A DNA stretch of 45,572 nucleotides from Anaerolineae bacterium (GTDB taxonomy: Bacteria; Chloroflexota; Anaerolineae; 4572-78; J111), in NCBI GenBank assembly GCA_016926805.1, contig JAFGNV010000206.1:1-45572 (forward strand), in the 5' to 3' direction. The notes below the pieces were generated by a model, which saw only the letters and a list, made by a program, of their open reading frames with translations, had not been told where the DNA came from and did no database searches. Position numbers and translations under genes: made by a program. Below, one piece after another: positions 27,941 through 35,542 of this stretch (positions are counted from its first letter, which is position 1; every line of letters begins with the position of its first letter).

Positions 27941-30319
27941 TTGAGCGAAATAACCAATCCCTATCGACCGGGCCAGCCGGTTGTTGAGGCCGCCATGCTG
28001 TTTGGCCGCCAGGAAGCCGCCGATTGGGTTGAATTGCAAATTGGCAATAATGCCCGCACGCTCGTTTTGAGCGGACAGCCGTTGATTGGCAAAACCTCGT
28101 TTATCCGGCACGTCGGCACGCTGCAAAATCTGGCGGCCTTTAACTTGCTGGTTTCCGTGCCCGAGTCTTCCACCTTCCGCCCGCCAACCACCGATAAGCA
28201 AAAAAAGTCGCCCCGAGAACAACAGCGTCTGCCGGCAACCGTCGATGTTGTCTTGCGGCAGGTTATCGAGCAACTGATACCGCAGCTAACTCAACTCAAT
28301 CTGGTTTCAGCCCAACCTTCTGACCCCTCAACGTCTGCCACGGCGATCCTGCACGAATTGTTGATGCAGGCTGACCGGCAATCCGGCCAAATGCGACTGG
28401 TATTGTATCTCGACGATTTGCACCGGCTTGTCACCGATGATATGGCCCTGGTAGCAACTTTTCTATCGGCCTTTATTCCGGTGTTGGATACCTGTCCCCG
28501 GCTGCATTTGGTTTTTGTTATCAATCAAGACCACCTGAGAAACATCAGGCATCCGTTGTTGGATGGCGCGCCAACGTTTAATCTTGCTATTCTCACCGCC
28601 GATGCCTCGGTTGAAATGATCACCCAGCCGGTCAAAAATATCCTCCGTTTTGATTATGGTATCCCGCGCCGCATTGCCGAAATCAATTCGCACCACCCTT
28701 ATTATCTGTGCTTGTTTGGCCACACCCTGCTCAACCGGCAGGTCCACGATGGCTGGGTCAACCAGCGAGATTTTGACTCCGCCCTGGCCGAAGTGTTGGA
28801 TTCGTCTATCGAACCCTTTGAGCAAATTTGGGAACAGTCGAGTTGGGTCGAGCGAGCCGTGCTGGCCGGCATGGCCGCCATGCAGGGCAAACATGGCCCG
28901 ATGACCCAAGAAGAAGTTGTTCGTTTCCTGCAACGTCAAGATAACGCGGTCGTTCCCGAAGTTGTCATCGATGCTCTGCAAACCCTGGCCCGGCGAGGCG
29001 TCCTGGCCCCCATGGGCGCGGTCAGCTACCGTTTTTACGTGGAGTTGCTGCGTTACTGGCTGCGTGAATATACCCAACCGGCTGAAATTCTTAGAGAAGT
29101 AAACTGGAGCCGTCTTGCCGCCCAGGTGAAATTGCAGACTCCCAAACCCCAACCGGTTACCGTCGGTCGCGCCCGTCTGGTAGACCAACCGGCCAGACCT
29201 GCCAGAAGGCGAATCTTGGGGCCGATATTACTTTTATTGATGGTTATCTTGTGTCTGGCCACGGTGTCGGCAATTTTTGCCGTTCAATATCTGGACTTGC
29301 CTTCACCTCTGGCCTTCCTGACCACCCCAACCGCCACGCCCACGGCCACCCCCAAAAACCAGGCTGCCGCCGCACCCGCGACCGGCGCCCCATCGACCGG
29401 CCAGGTTACCCCCACCGGACCGACTCCCACTGTTACTCCCACCCCAGCGTTGGTGGTGGCCCGGACGCTGCCCTCCATCACCTATATGGGACGAGACATT
29501 GACCAGAGTTGGCGGGTTTATGTGATGGATGCCGACGGGTCCAACGTGACCGTCCTCTCCCCAGAAGGCTTGGACGACACCGCGCCCACCTGGTCCCCCG
29601 ATGGTAAAAGAATAGCGTTTGTTTCCCAACGCGACGGCAACCGGGAAATATACGTTATGGAGACCAACTGCTTTGAGTTACCCGATGGTTGCGCCCAAAA
29701 CGCCGCCAATGTTACCCGCCACCCGGCCGATGACTGGACTCCCGCCTGGTCGCCGGACGGCACGCAACTGGCCTTTTCATCCCTGCGCGATGGGGGCTGG
29801 GAAATTTACGTGATGGATACCGTCTGCCTGGACGCGCCGGACACCTGCCGGGACAATTTGCGGCAAATCACCGCCGACGGTAATCTGAATATCTCGCCGG
29901 TCTGGTCGCCCGACGGCAGCCGGTTTGCCTTTAACAGCAAAGCCGCCGGCAATTGGGATATTTACACCATGGCCGTGGACGGTTCGGATATTCGCCAGGT
30001 AACCGTGGCCCCGGAAAACGACCTGTCCCCGGCCTGGTCGCCCGACGGCACCCGAATTGCGTTTGAAACCAACCGCGACGGCAATGTAGAGATTTACGTG
30101 GTTGATGCCAACGGCACTACTCCCCCTCAAAACCTGAGTAATTTCTCTACTGCCAACGACCACGGCCCCAGCTGGTCGCCCGACGGGCAACTCATTGTGT
30201 TTTACTCCAACCGGGAAGGCAACTGGGACGTGTTCTCAACCACGCTCGACGGTAACACGGTCAACAATCTCACTCAAACCCCCGGTCGTGATGAGCAAAC
30301 ACCGGCCTGGCGGCCCTGA
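27941..30319 (+). CDS. P-loop (nSTAND-like) ATPase with TM helix and TolB-type beta-propeller
   Basis: A 792-residue modular protein; the frame opens with TTG at 27872, but a TTG at 27941 has GGAG upstream and yields LSEITNPYRPGQPV, the usual start of this family. Domains: an N-terminal P-loop ATPase with VLSGQPLIGKTSFIRHVG (Walker A) and LVLYLDDLHRL (Walker B); a winged-helix-like middle; a TM helix (about 430-455, LLLLMVILCLATVSAIFAV); a Pro/Thr-rich linker; then five WSPDG (PD40/TolB) repeats plus a final AWRP. The ATPase is probably cytoplasmic and the propeller outside, so the protein could pass an outside signal inward. It stands alone between the methyltransferase and a downstream promoter. 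No partner gene is recognisable. Confidence 0.85.
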   Translation: MSEITNPYRPGQPVVEAAMLFGRQEAADWVELQIGNNARTLVLSGQPLIGKTSFIRHVGTLQNLAAFNLLVSVPESSTFRPPTTDKQKKSPREQQRLPATVDVVLRQVIEQLIPQLTQLNLVSAQPSDPSTSATAILHELLMQADRQSGQMRLVLYLDDLHRLVTDDMALVATFLSAFIPVLDTCPRLHLVFVINQDHLRNIRHPLLDGAPTFNLAILTADASVEMITQPVKNILRFDYGIPRRIAEINSHHPYYLCLFGHTLLNRQVHDGWVNQRDFDSALAEVLDSSIEPFEQIWEQSSWVERAVLAGMAAMQGKHGPMTQEEVVRFLQRQDNAVVPEVVIDALQTLARRGVLAPMGAVSYRFYVELLRYWLREYTQPAEILREVNWSRLAAQVKLQTPKPQPVTVGRARLVDQPARPARRRILGPILLLLMVILCLATVSAIFAVQYLDLPSPLAFLTTPTATPTATPKNQAAAAPATGAPSTGQVTPTGPTPTVTPTPALVVARTLPSITYMGRDIDQSWRVYVMDADGSNVTVLSPEGLDDTAPTWSPDGKRIAFVSQRDGNREIYVMETNCFELPDGCAQNAANVTRHPADDWTPAWSPDGTQLAFSSLRDGGWEIYVMDTVCLDAPDTCRDNLRQITADGNLNISPVWSPDGSRFAFNSKAAGNWDIYTMAVDGSDIRQVTVAPENDLSPAWSPDGTRIAFETNRDGNVEIYVVDANGTTPPQNLSNFSTANDHGPSWSPDGQLIVFYSNREGNWDVFSTTLDGNTVNNLTQTPGRDEQTPAWRP

Positions 30320-30350
30320 AGCGAAAATATGGTTCATTTACCGGTTCAAC

Positions 30351-30380
30351 TTGTCACAGACGTTAAGTTAGTGTTATAAT
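30351..30380 (+). promoter_or_regulatory. Sigma70-type promoter before the TPR-like membrane protein gene
   Basis: TTGTCA (30351-30356) and TATAAT (30375-30380) are separated by 18 nt. The expected transcription start is about 25 nt before the ATG at 30414, giving a short leader with GGGAG as ribosome site. Best-matching promoter in the window. Confidence 0.65.
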
Positions 30381-30413
30381 GGTGTTCAAAGATAGTTACC
30401 GGGAGTCAGTTGC

Positions 30414-31124
30414 ATGCCCACATTAGAAGACGCCATCAATGTCATCAGAACAGGCGATAGAGAAAAAGGCCGTGAACTTCTCGAAGAGATTCTTGAAATC
30501 GATGAGAGCAATGAGGATGTCTGGCTCTGGTTGAGTTCAGTTGTCGACACCGATGAGGATCGTGAGATCTGTCTGGAAAATGTTCTGGCGTTAAACCCCG
30601 ATAATGTTGTGGCCCGAAAAGGGTTGGAGGCATTACGATCCGGCACGTTCAACGTACACGATATCATGAGCGAAGCCGTTGAGGAAATGGAGGAAACAGG
30701 GGTAGAGGCAGAAGACGCATATTCTGAAGCCACTTTTCTTGATGAGTTTCAACTGGCCGAGGACGCCGACCAGGAAGACGACCTTGAGTATCCCAGTACC
30801 ATGAAGCGCGCCAGGGCGGTCAGGAAAAAAGGCGGGTTGCCCGTTCGAATTATCCTGCTGGTGGTTTTCGTTTTGTGTGTTGTGCTGGCGTTGGGCGGCG
30901 CAGCGGCCTATACCTATTTGACGGACGGCGAGGGCGGCGCGCAGTCAACCCAGGAGCAACCAGGCCCGGCTCAATCTGAAACTACCGAAGTGCCGCCAAC
31001 CTCCACCCCCACGCCAATTCCTCCCACCAAAACGCCCTTCCAGCTCCCTACCCGCGAGCCAACTGGTTTACCAACGCCAACGGCCACCCCGGTAGTTTCG
31101 CCAACTCCTCTCCAGGGGAAATAA
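30414..31124 (+). CDS. Small TPR-like protein with TM helix and Pro/Thr-rich tail
   Basis: A 236-residue protein. Residues 1-75 look like a short TPR unit (RTGDREKGRELLEEILEIDE, ICLENVLALNPDNVVARKGL). An acidic stretch follows (about 85-130), then a basic patch and one TM helix (about 144-166). The extracytoplasmic tail is Pro/Thr-rich, with repeated PTPT/TPTP elements. Chloroflexota genomes carry many such anchored proteins. The role is unknown: the N-terminal TPR may bind a partner inside the cell. It has its own promoter and a strong terminator just downstream, so it is monocistronic. Confidence 0.7.
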   Translation: MPTLEDAINVIRTGDREKGRELLEEILEIDESNEDVWLWLSSVVDTDEDREICLENVLALNPDNVVARKGLEALRSGTFNVHDIMSEAVEEMEETGVEAEDAYSEATFLDEFQLAEDADQEDDLEYPSTMKRARAVRKKGGLPVRIILLVVFVLCVVLALGGAAAYTYLTDGEGGAQSTQEQPGPAQSETTEVPPTSTPTPIPPTKTPFQLPTREPTGLPTPTATPVVSPTPLQGK

Positions 31125-31164
31125 AAGATATTCGTTGCCCCCACAGGCTGAAGAAGAATATCTT
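31125..31164 (+). terminator. Hairpin directly after the stop codon
   Basis: AAGATATTC (31125-31133) pairs perfectly with GAATATCTT (31156-31164) across a 22-nt loop, beginning on the base after the stop codon. It adjoins the stronger hairpin at 31165-31193. The long loop makes it a secondary element. Confidence 0.4.
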
Positions 31165-31193
31165 GATGGGAGACAGAAAATTTGTCTCCCATC
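31165..31193 (+). terminator. Rho-independent-type terminator
   Basis: A perfect 11-bp stem GATGGGAGACA / TGTCTCCCATC with a 7-nt loop, followed by TTGTTATTG. It probably ends the transcript of the gene at 30414-31124. The T tract is interrupted, so efficiency is uncertain. Confidence 0.65.
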
Positions 31194-31272
31194 TTGTTAT
31201 TGAATCTAAGCTTGCTATCTGGAATTCGTTAGAGTATACTCTTCAGCTAATCCAGACACCACTGCCAAGGAG

Positions 31273-31316
31273 AACGCCGTAGGCCGGGGGGCTTGGGGGG
31301 CAGTTTCCCCCAACTT
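31273..31316 (+). repeat. G-rich dispersed intergenic repeat, copy 2
   Basis: Reads GCCGTAGGCCGGGGGGCTTG then GGGGGG, a degenerate spacer and TTTCCCCCAACTT, matching the minus-strand reading of 6038-6078 with a few changes. It lies in a 270-base gap that otherwise holds only the terminators. Confidence 0.65.
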
Positions 31317-31394
31317 GTTCCCTTGTTTTCCTTGCCAAAAGAATGATGCAACGCATCGGGGAATATTAACCTGAAAAAATCTCTGGGGAAAAAA

Positions 31395-32669
31395 TTGAAC
31401 CTAAATTTACGACGTGGCGGTAGGAAATTACGTAATGGAATCCCAAAGCCCGGCTTTGGCTACCTGCCCCATCATATCCAAGTCAAGCCCACCCAATTAT
31501 TATTTTTTGCCGTTGTAATCCTTGCTTTAACTCTGCCGACGTTAATTATCCTGGCCCAGGATTTTCCTGACGTTTGCTTGCAGCCCGAAAGCCTGTTGCC
31601 GAACTGCGGTTTTGATAACGGTCTGGATCGCTGGCAGAGCTTTACCGAGGATGGTTCGGCCGCTTTTTCCGTATTACAGGGTGGCGGCGAATGTCATGCG
31701 CCGCGCTGCCCGGCGGCCTACATTGTTACGGAAAGTTTTTTTATAGGCGGCATCTACCAGCAAGTTCCCGTTGCGGCGGGTAACACCTATTATGCCAACA
31801 TTGTCTGGCTCACCTTTGACTCGCTGGTGAACGATGCCTCAATCAATCAAACCGTGGGGGGGGGCATCGGACGCCGGATCGGGATCGATCCATTGGGTGG
31901 CACCGATCCTCGCTCTCCCAACATTGTCTGGGGACCCGACAACTGGCGCAACGACTGCAAAATCTGCGAAAACCAGACAGTTATCGCCACCGCTCAGGCC
32001 GATACCATCACCATTTTTATTCGCCTCGAAGATACCTGGCGATTACGCGCGGCGGAAAAAGGCTTTCAGGTCCCCCCCAGCAAAGACCAGTTCTGGCTGG
32101 ATGATGTCGGCCTCAAACAGATTGCGGGCGATGCTGTGCCCCTGGCCAATCCCACCGAGTCTCCCCCCACCGACACCCCACCGCCGACCGCTACACCCCA
32201 ACCAGAATCACCCACCTCAACCCCTGTACCGGCCACCGACACACCCACCGTCACCCCGGAGGAAGTGGCTCAAACCGAACTAACGCCGGATGTCGGGTCG
32301 GTTTCACCCCTCAATACCCCCACGGCAAAGGCCGTGGTCGCTCCACCGACTCTGACGCCCACCGCTACGTCACTACCACCCCCCACGCTCATCCCCCGTC
32401 CCTCGCCGGTCTCTCTACCCAACCGCCATCCGACCGCCGCGCCCGTTGCCTCATCCATTATCCCGCTAGAATTTCTTGGCGTGGCCGGCACCACCATCTG
32501 TGTGGGCGGTGTGGCTTTATTAATGATGGCTGTGGTTGTGGCCGGCCTGGTCTGGCTTTATCGGCTGGGCTGGGGCAATGTGGACCACGACGAAACTGAT
32601 GATTTTGGCGACGACGACATCGATGATGGTGAACCTATCGTGGTTGAAATTGTCGAAGACGAAGATTAA
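31395..32669 (+). CDS. Membrane-anchored protein with extracellular carbohydrate-binding-like domain
   Basis: A 424-residue protein, apparently with a TTG start (no in-frame ATG is available before the first hydrophobic stretch). A basic N-terminus leads to a signal-anchor helix (about 36-54, LLFFAVVILALTLPTLIILA). The next ~200 residues start LLPNCGFDNGLDRWQSFTED, the hallmark of CBM-like/jelly-roll modules (NGGFE-W pattern), with paired cysteines. A Pro/Thr-rich stalk (about 255-350) leads to a second TM helix (about 360-385) and an acidic tail. The domain probably faces outward and may bind glycan. It could alternatively be a structural surface protein. Transfer to the next gene is close (13 nt). 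Confidence 0.72.
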   Translation: MNLNLRRGGRKLRNGIPKPGFGYLPHHIQVKPTQLLFFAVVILALTLPTLIILAQDFPDVCLQPESLLPNCGFDNGLDRWQSFTEDGSAAFSVLQGGGECHAPRCPAAYIVTESFFIGGIYQQVPVAAGNTYYANIVWLTFDSLVNDASINQTVGGGIGRRIGIDPLGGTDPRSPNIVWGPDNWRNDCKICENQTVIATAQADTITIFIRLEDTWRLRAAEKGFQVPPSKDQFWLDDVGLKQIAGDAVPLANPTESPPTDTPPPTATPQPESPTSTPVPATDTPTVTPEEVAQTELTPDVGSVSPLNTPTAKAVVAPPTLTPTATSLPPPTLIPRPSPVSLPNRHPTAAPVASSIIPLEFLGVAGTTICVGGVALLMMAVVVAGLVWLYRLGWGNVDHDETDDFGDDDIDDGEPIVVEIVEDED

Positions 32670-32682
32670 GGAAGCGCAGAAA

Positions 32683-33993
32683 ATGCCCGTAACCAACGCA
32701 CCCACTACCATTTCCCTGCAATGTATTCGCTGCCAGAACTCGTATCCGGCCGATGAAGTTCGCTATTTGTGCGACTGTGGCGGGCTGCTCGATGTGTGGC
32801 ACGATCTAGAAGCCTTGCGTCCGCAAGTTAGCCGCGGCCTTTTCGACGGTCGTTTGAGCGGCGCACCCGGCCCGCGAGTCGCGCCGACCGTCAATTCCGG
32901 GGTCTGGCGCTACCGTGAAATCATTTTACCGGCCACCGTCGGCAACATTGTTTCCCGTCCCGAAGGCAATACGCCGCTGTACGAACATCCCCGCCTGTCC
33001 AAATGGGTCGGCTCCGCCTGTCTCTTCCTCAAACACGAAGGCGAAAATCCTACCGGCTCATTCAAAGACCGGGGGATGACCGTCGGCGTGACGCAGGCCA
33101 AATTGATGGATGCCAGAGCCGTAGCCTGCGCCTCAACCGGCAACACCTCCGCCTCCCTGGCGGCCTATGCAGCCCTGGCCGGTATTCCAGCCTTAATTTT
33201 TATTCCCGCCGGAAAAATTGCCGCTGGGAAGTTGGCGCAAGCCTTGGCCTACGGGGCGCATACCTTTCAGATTCAGGGCGACTTCGACGACGCGATGCAG
33301 TTAGTCCGCCAGGTGAGCAACGAGATGGGTATCTATTTGCTCAACTCTCTCAACCCCTTCCGGCTGGAAGGCCAAAAGTCTATTGTGTTTGAAATATTGC
33401 AAGGCTTTCACTGGCAACCACCCGATTGGATTGTGCTGCCTGCCGGAAACCTGGGCAACACCGCCGCCTTTGGTAAAGCCCTTTACGAAGCCCAACAACT
33501 GGGCCTGGTGGACCGCATCCCCCGCATTGCTGCGGTGCAGGCCAAAGGCGCCAGCCCTTTTTACCAGAGCTACCAGAACAACTTTGCTCAACGCACAACC
33601 GTCAAGGCCCAAACGGTGGCCACGGCCATCCGCATCGGCAATCCGGTGAGCTATGAACGCGCCATCCGCACCCTCGGCTGGACCAACGGCCTGGTGACCG
33701 CCGTCAGCGACGAAGAAATTATGGATGCCAAAGCGATGATCGATGGCGTGGGCATTGGTTGCGAACCGGCTTCGGCGGCTTCGGTGGCCGGCATCCGCCA
33801 GTTGATTGCCAACGGCGTGATCAAACCAGAAGAAACCGTTATCGGTATTCTCACCGGCAATCTGCTCAAAGACCCTACCGCCACGGTTGACTACCACACC
33901 GGCGCCTGGCCCGATGCCCAATTTGCCAACCGGCCGGTGCAGGTGGCCGCGGAAATTGAGGCGGTACGGGAGATGTTAGCGCAGAGGCTGTGA
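32683..33993 (+). CDS. thrC: Threonine synthase
   Basis: A 436-residue PLP enzyme that converts O-phosphohomoserine to threonine. The ATG at 32683 follows AAGGAAG; a frame open from 32536 re-reads the previous gene. The N-terminal zinc-ribbon-like part has CIRCQNSYPADEVRYLCDCG, as in longer-type ThrC. PTGSFKDRGMTVGVTQAK carries the Schiff-base Lys near residue 128, and ACASTGNTSASLAAYAALAG binds the phosphate of PLP. VLPAGNLGNTAAFGKALYEA and a GCEPASAASVAG stretch complete the fold. No other threonine-pathway gene is adjacent. Confidence 0.92.
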   Translation: MPVTNAPTTISLQCIRCQNSYPADEVRYLCDCGGLLDVWHDLEALRPQVSRGLFDGRLSGAPGPRVAPTVNSGVWRYREIILPATVGNIVSRPEGNTPLYEHPRLSKWVGSACLFLKHEGENPTGSFKDRGMTVGVTQAKLMDARAVACASTGNTSASLAAYAALAGIPALIFIPAGKIAAGKLAQALAYGAHTFQIQGDFDDAMQLVRQVSNEMGIYLLNSLNPFRLEGQKSIVFEILQGFHWQPPDWIVLPAGNLGNTAAFGKALYEAQQLGLVDRIPRIAAVQAKGASPFYQSYQNNFAQRTTVKAQTVATAIRIGNPVSYERAIRTLGWTNGLVTAVSDEEIMDAKAMIDGVGIGCEPASAASVAGIRQLIANGVIKPEETVIGILTGNLLKDPTATVDYHTGAWPDAQFANRPVQVAAEIEAVREMLAQRL

Positions 33994-33996
33994 TAA

Positions 33997-34044
33997 AGAT
34001 TCTCGATGGGGGACCAAAAGCTGTTTTTGTTAACCCGAGAATCT
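33997..34044 (+). other. Long-loop inverted repeat after thrC
   Basis: AGATTCTCG (33997-34005) and CGAGAATCT (34036-34044) are perfect 9-bp complements around a 30-nt loop, just behind the thrC stop. It may help end the transcript, though no T tract follows. The gene-free stretch 33994-34295 (about 300 bases) holds this and the palindromic repeat at 34104-34238, nothing else. Confidence 0.3.
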
Positions 34045-34103
34045 GGGATTGACTTGTATCAGTATAAAAATGGAGGTGGTGGTGAATAAGTAAGTGATGG
34101 TCA

Positions 34104-34238
34104 TGTCATTTCGAACGAACGAAGTGAGAGAGAAATCCCTCGAAACTGGTCTAGCACACATAATTTTGAGGGATTCCTCGTCGCATTAGTCGTTTCAGCC
34201 GCTGCGCTTCCTTCGCTTCCAAGCTCCTCGGAATGACA
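34104..34238. repeat. Palindromic intergenic element (REP/MITE-like)
   Basis: Outer arms TGTCATTTCGA (34104-34114) and TCGGAATGACA (34228-34238) are complementary with one mismatch. Inner arms AATCCCTC (34134-34141) and GAGGGATT (34168-34175) are perfectly complementary. The layout, with GTCATTTCGA ends and AAATCCCTC inside, is one commonly seen in dispersed bacterial palindromic repeats. No target duplication was recognised at its edges. Length about 135 bp. Confidence 0.6.
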
Positions 34239-34295
34239 AGTCAATATTTCCTCATCACCTATAACTTAATCACTACCAAGATGAAGGGGGCTTTT

Positions 34296-35414
34296 ATGTA
34301 TCCACGCAAAACAATCGCCGACTTTCTGGGTGATCGCGTCATCTATCGCAGTTTGAACCCGCCCGACCCGGCCTTACCCAGACTGACCGACATCTGGCAA
34401 GAGATTGGGCCGGATGACTTCAGGGTGCCGCGCAAAACCGAGCCAATTTACGCCGCCGCCGCCTATCACTTTTTGCGGGCCGCCCAGGCCCAACGCGGCT
34501 TACCCCCGCTTAAGCGGCTGCTCTTTATCGGAGACTTGCCGATAAACGACGGTACCTCGGCCCGCAATCTGGGCGAGTATCTGCCCATGCGCGGCTTTAT
34601 TGGCCACGAAGAGTTGAGCGAGGAAAAACAGATTAACCTGGAAGGCTCGTTGATGCTGGCCAATCGCTGGCAAGCCCTGACCGATTATCTGGCCTGGGTC
34701 CAGGACGAAGGTTTTATCTTTGATGAACAAACCGCTCTGGTGCTGGATTTGGACAAAACCACCTTTGCCCCCCGCGGTCGCAATGATACCGTCATTGACC
34801 AGGCCCGGGTGACCGCTCTCCGGCAGACCGTTGAGCAAGGTTTGGGCGATGACTTTGATGAAGATACCCTATATGAAGTTTATACCGAACTCAACCAGAC
34901 TAAATATCACCCCTTCACTCGCGATAATCAGGATTACCTGGCTTATATCTGTTTAATGGTGGTGGGGCAAATCTACACCGCCAACCGCCTGTGGGCCGAC
35001 CTGGCCAAAGGACGCCTGACCGGGTTTCGCCAATTTGTAACTCTCTGCGACGCCCGGCAGGCTCAGATGAATAAAGGGTTGCGGGCCGCCCACCGGGAAG
35101 TCACCGGCAATATGACTCATGGCGACCCGACCCCTTTCAAAAGTTTCCGTCTGCGTGAATATCAGGCCACGGTTGCTTTAATGGACTTTTTGCCCGACGA
35201 CACGCCTCTCGCCGATTTACTGGCCCAGGAAATTACCATAACCGGCGAGGTTGTCGAGGTAGTTGAGCAGTTGACTGCTCACGGCGTCCTCACCTTTGGC
35301 CTGAGCGACAAACCCGACGAAGCCTCAATTCCCTCACCGCAAGCCGCCGCCCAGGGCGCCTTACCCCTGCACCGCATGACGATGAAGGTAGTGGGCGAAC
35401 TTGATAGGAGTTGA
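34296..35414 (+). CDS. HAD-superfamily-like protein of unknown function
   Basis: A 372-residue protein starting at the ATG at 34296, behind AAGGGGG. Two stretches recall haloacid dehalogenase motifs: LVLDLDKTTFAPRGRND (motif I, DxDxT, near residue 150) and GVLTFGLSDKPDEASIP (a possible motif II/III). LLFIGDLPINDGTSARNLG near residue 70 has a GD pair as well. The rest is not recognised. It could be a phosphatase-like enzyme with rearranged motifs. It lies 128 nt before the sugar-transport operon and may or may not be linked to it. Confidence 0.6.
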   Translation: MYPRKTIADFLGDRVIYRSLNPPDPALPRLTDIWQEIGPDDFRVPRKTEPIYAAAAYHFLRAAQAQRGLPPLKRLLFIGDLPINDGTSARNLGEYLPMRGFIGHEELSEEKQINLEGSLMLANRWQALTDYLAWVQDEGFIFDEQTALVLDLDKTTFAPRGRNDTVIDQARVTALRQTVEQGLGDDFDEDTLYEVYTELNQTKYHPFTRDNQDYLAYICLMVVGQIYTANRLWADLAKGRLTGFRQFVTLCDARQAQMNKGLRAAHREVTGNMTHGDPTPFKSFRLREYQATVALMDFLPDDTPLADLLAQEITITGEVVEVVEQLTAHGVLTFGLSDKPDEASIPSPQAAAQGALPLHRMTMKVVGELDRS

Positions 35415-35542
35415 GAGCGAGTTAGGGTTAGGAGGAAGAAATCCACCGCAGGATGGCATCCCTATACCGTCTGCTGACGCGTAGAATGCGCCAGCTACTT
35501 ACCATAATAAACTAATAAAATAGCTCAGGAGGGGATCAAAGC

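Noticed and set aside
32536..32682. N-terminal extension of threonine synthase
   Set aside because: It re-reads the end of the previous gene in another frame and has no family similarity; an AAGGAAG precedes the ATG at 32683.
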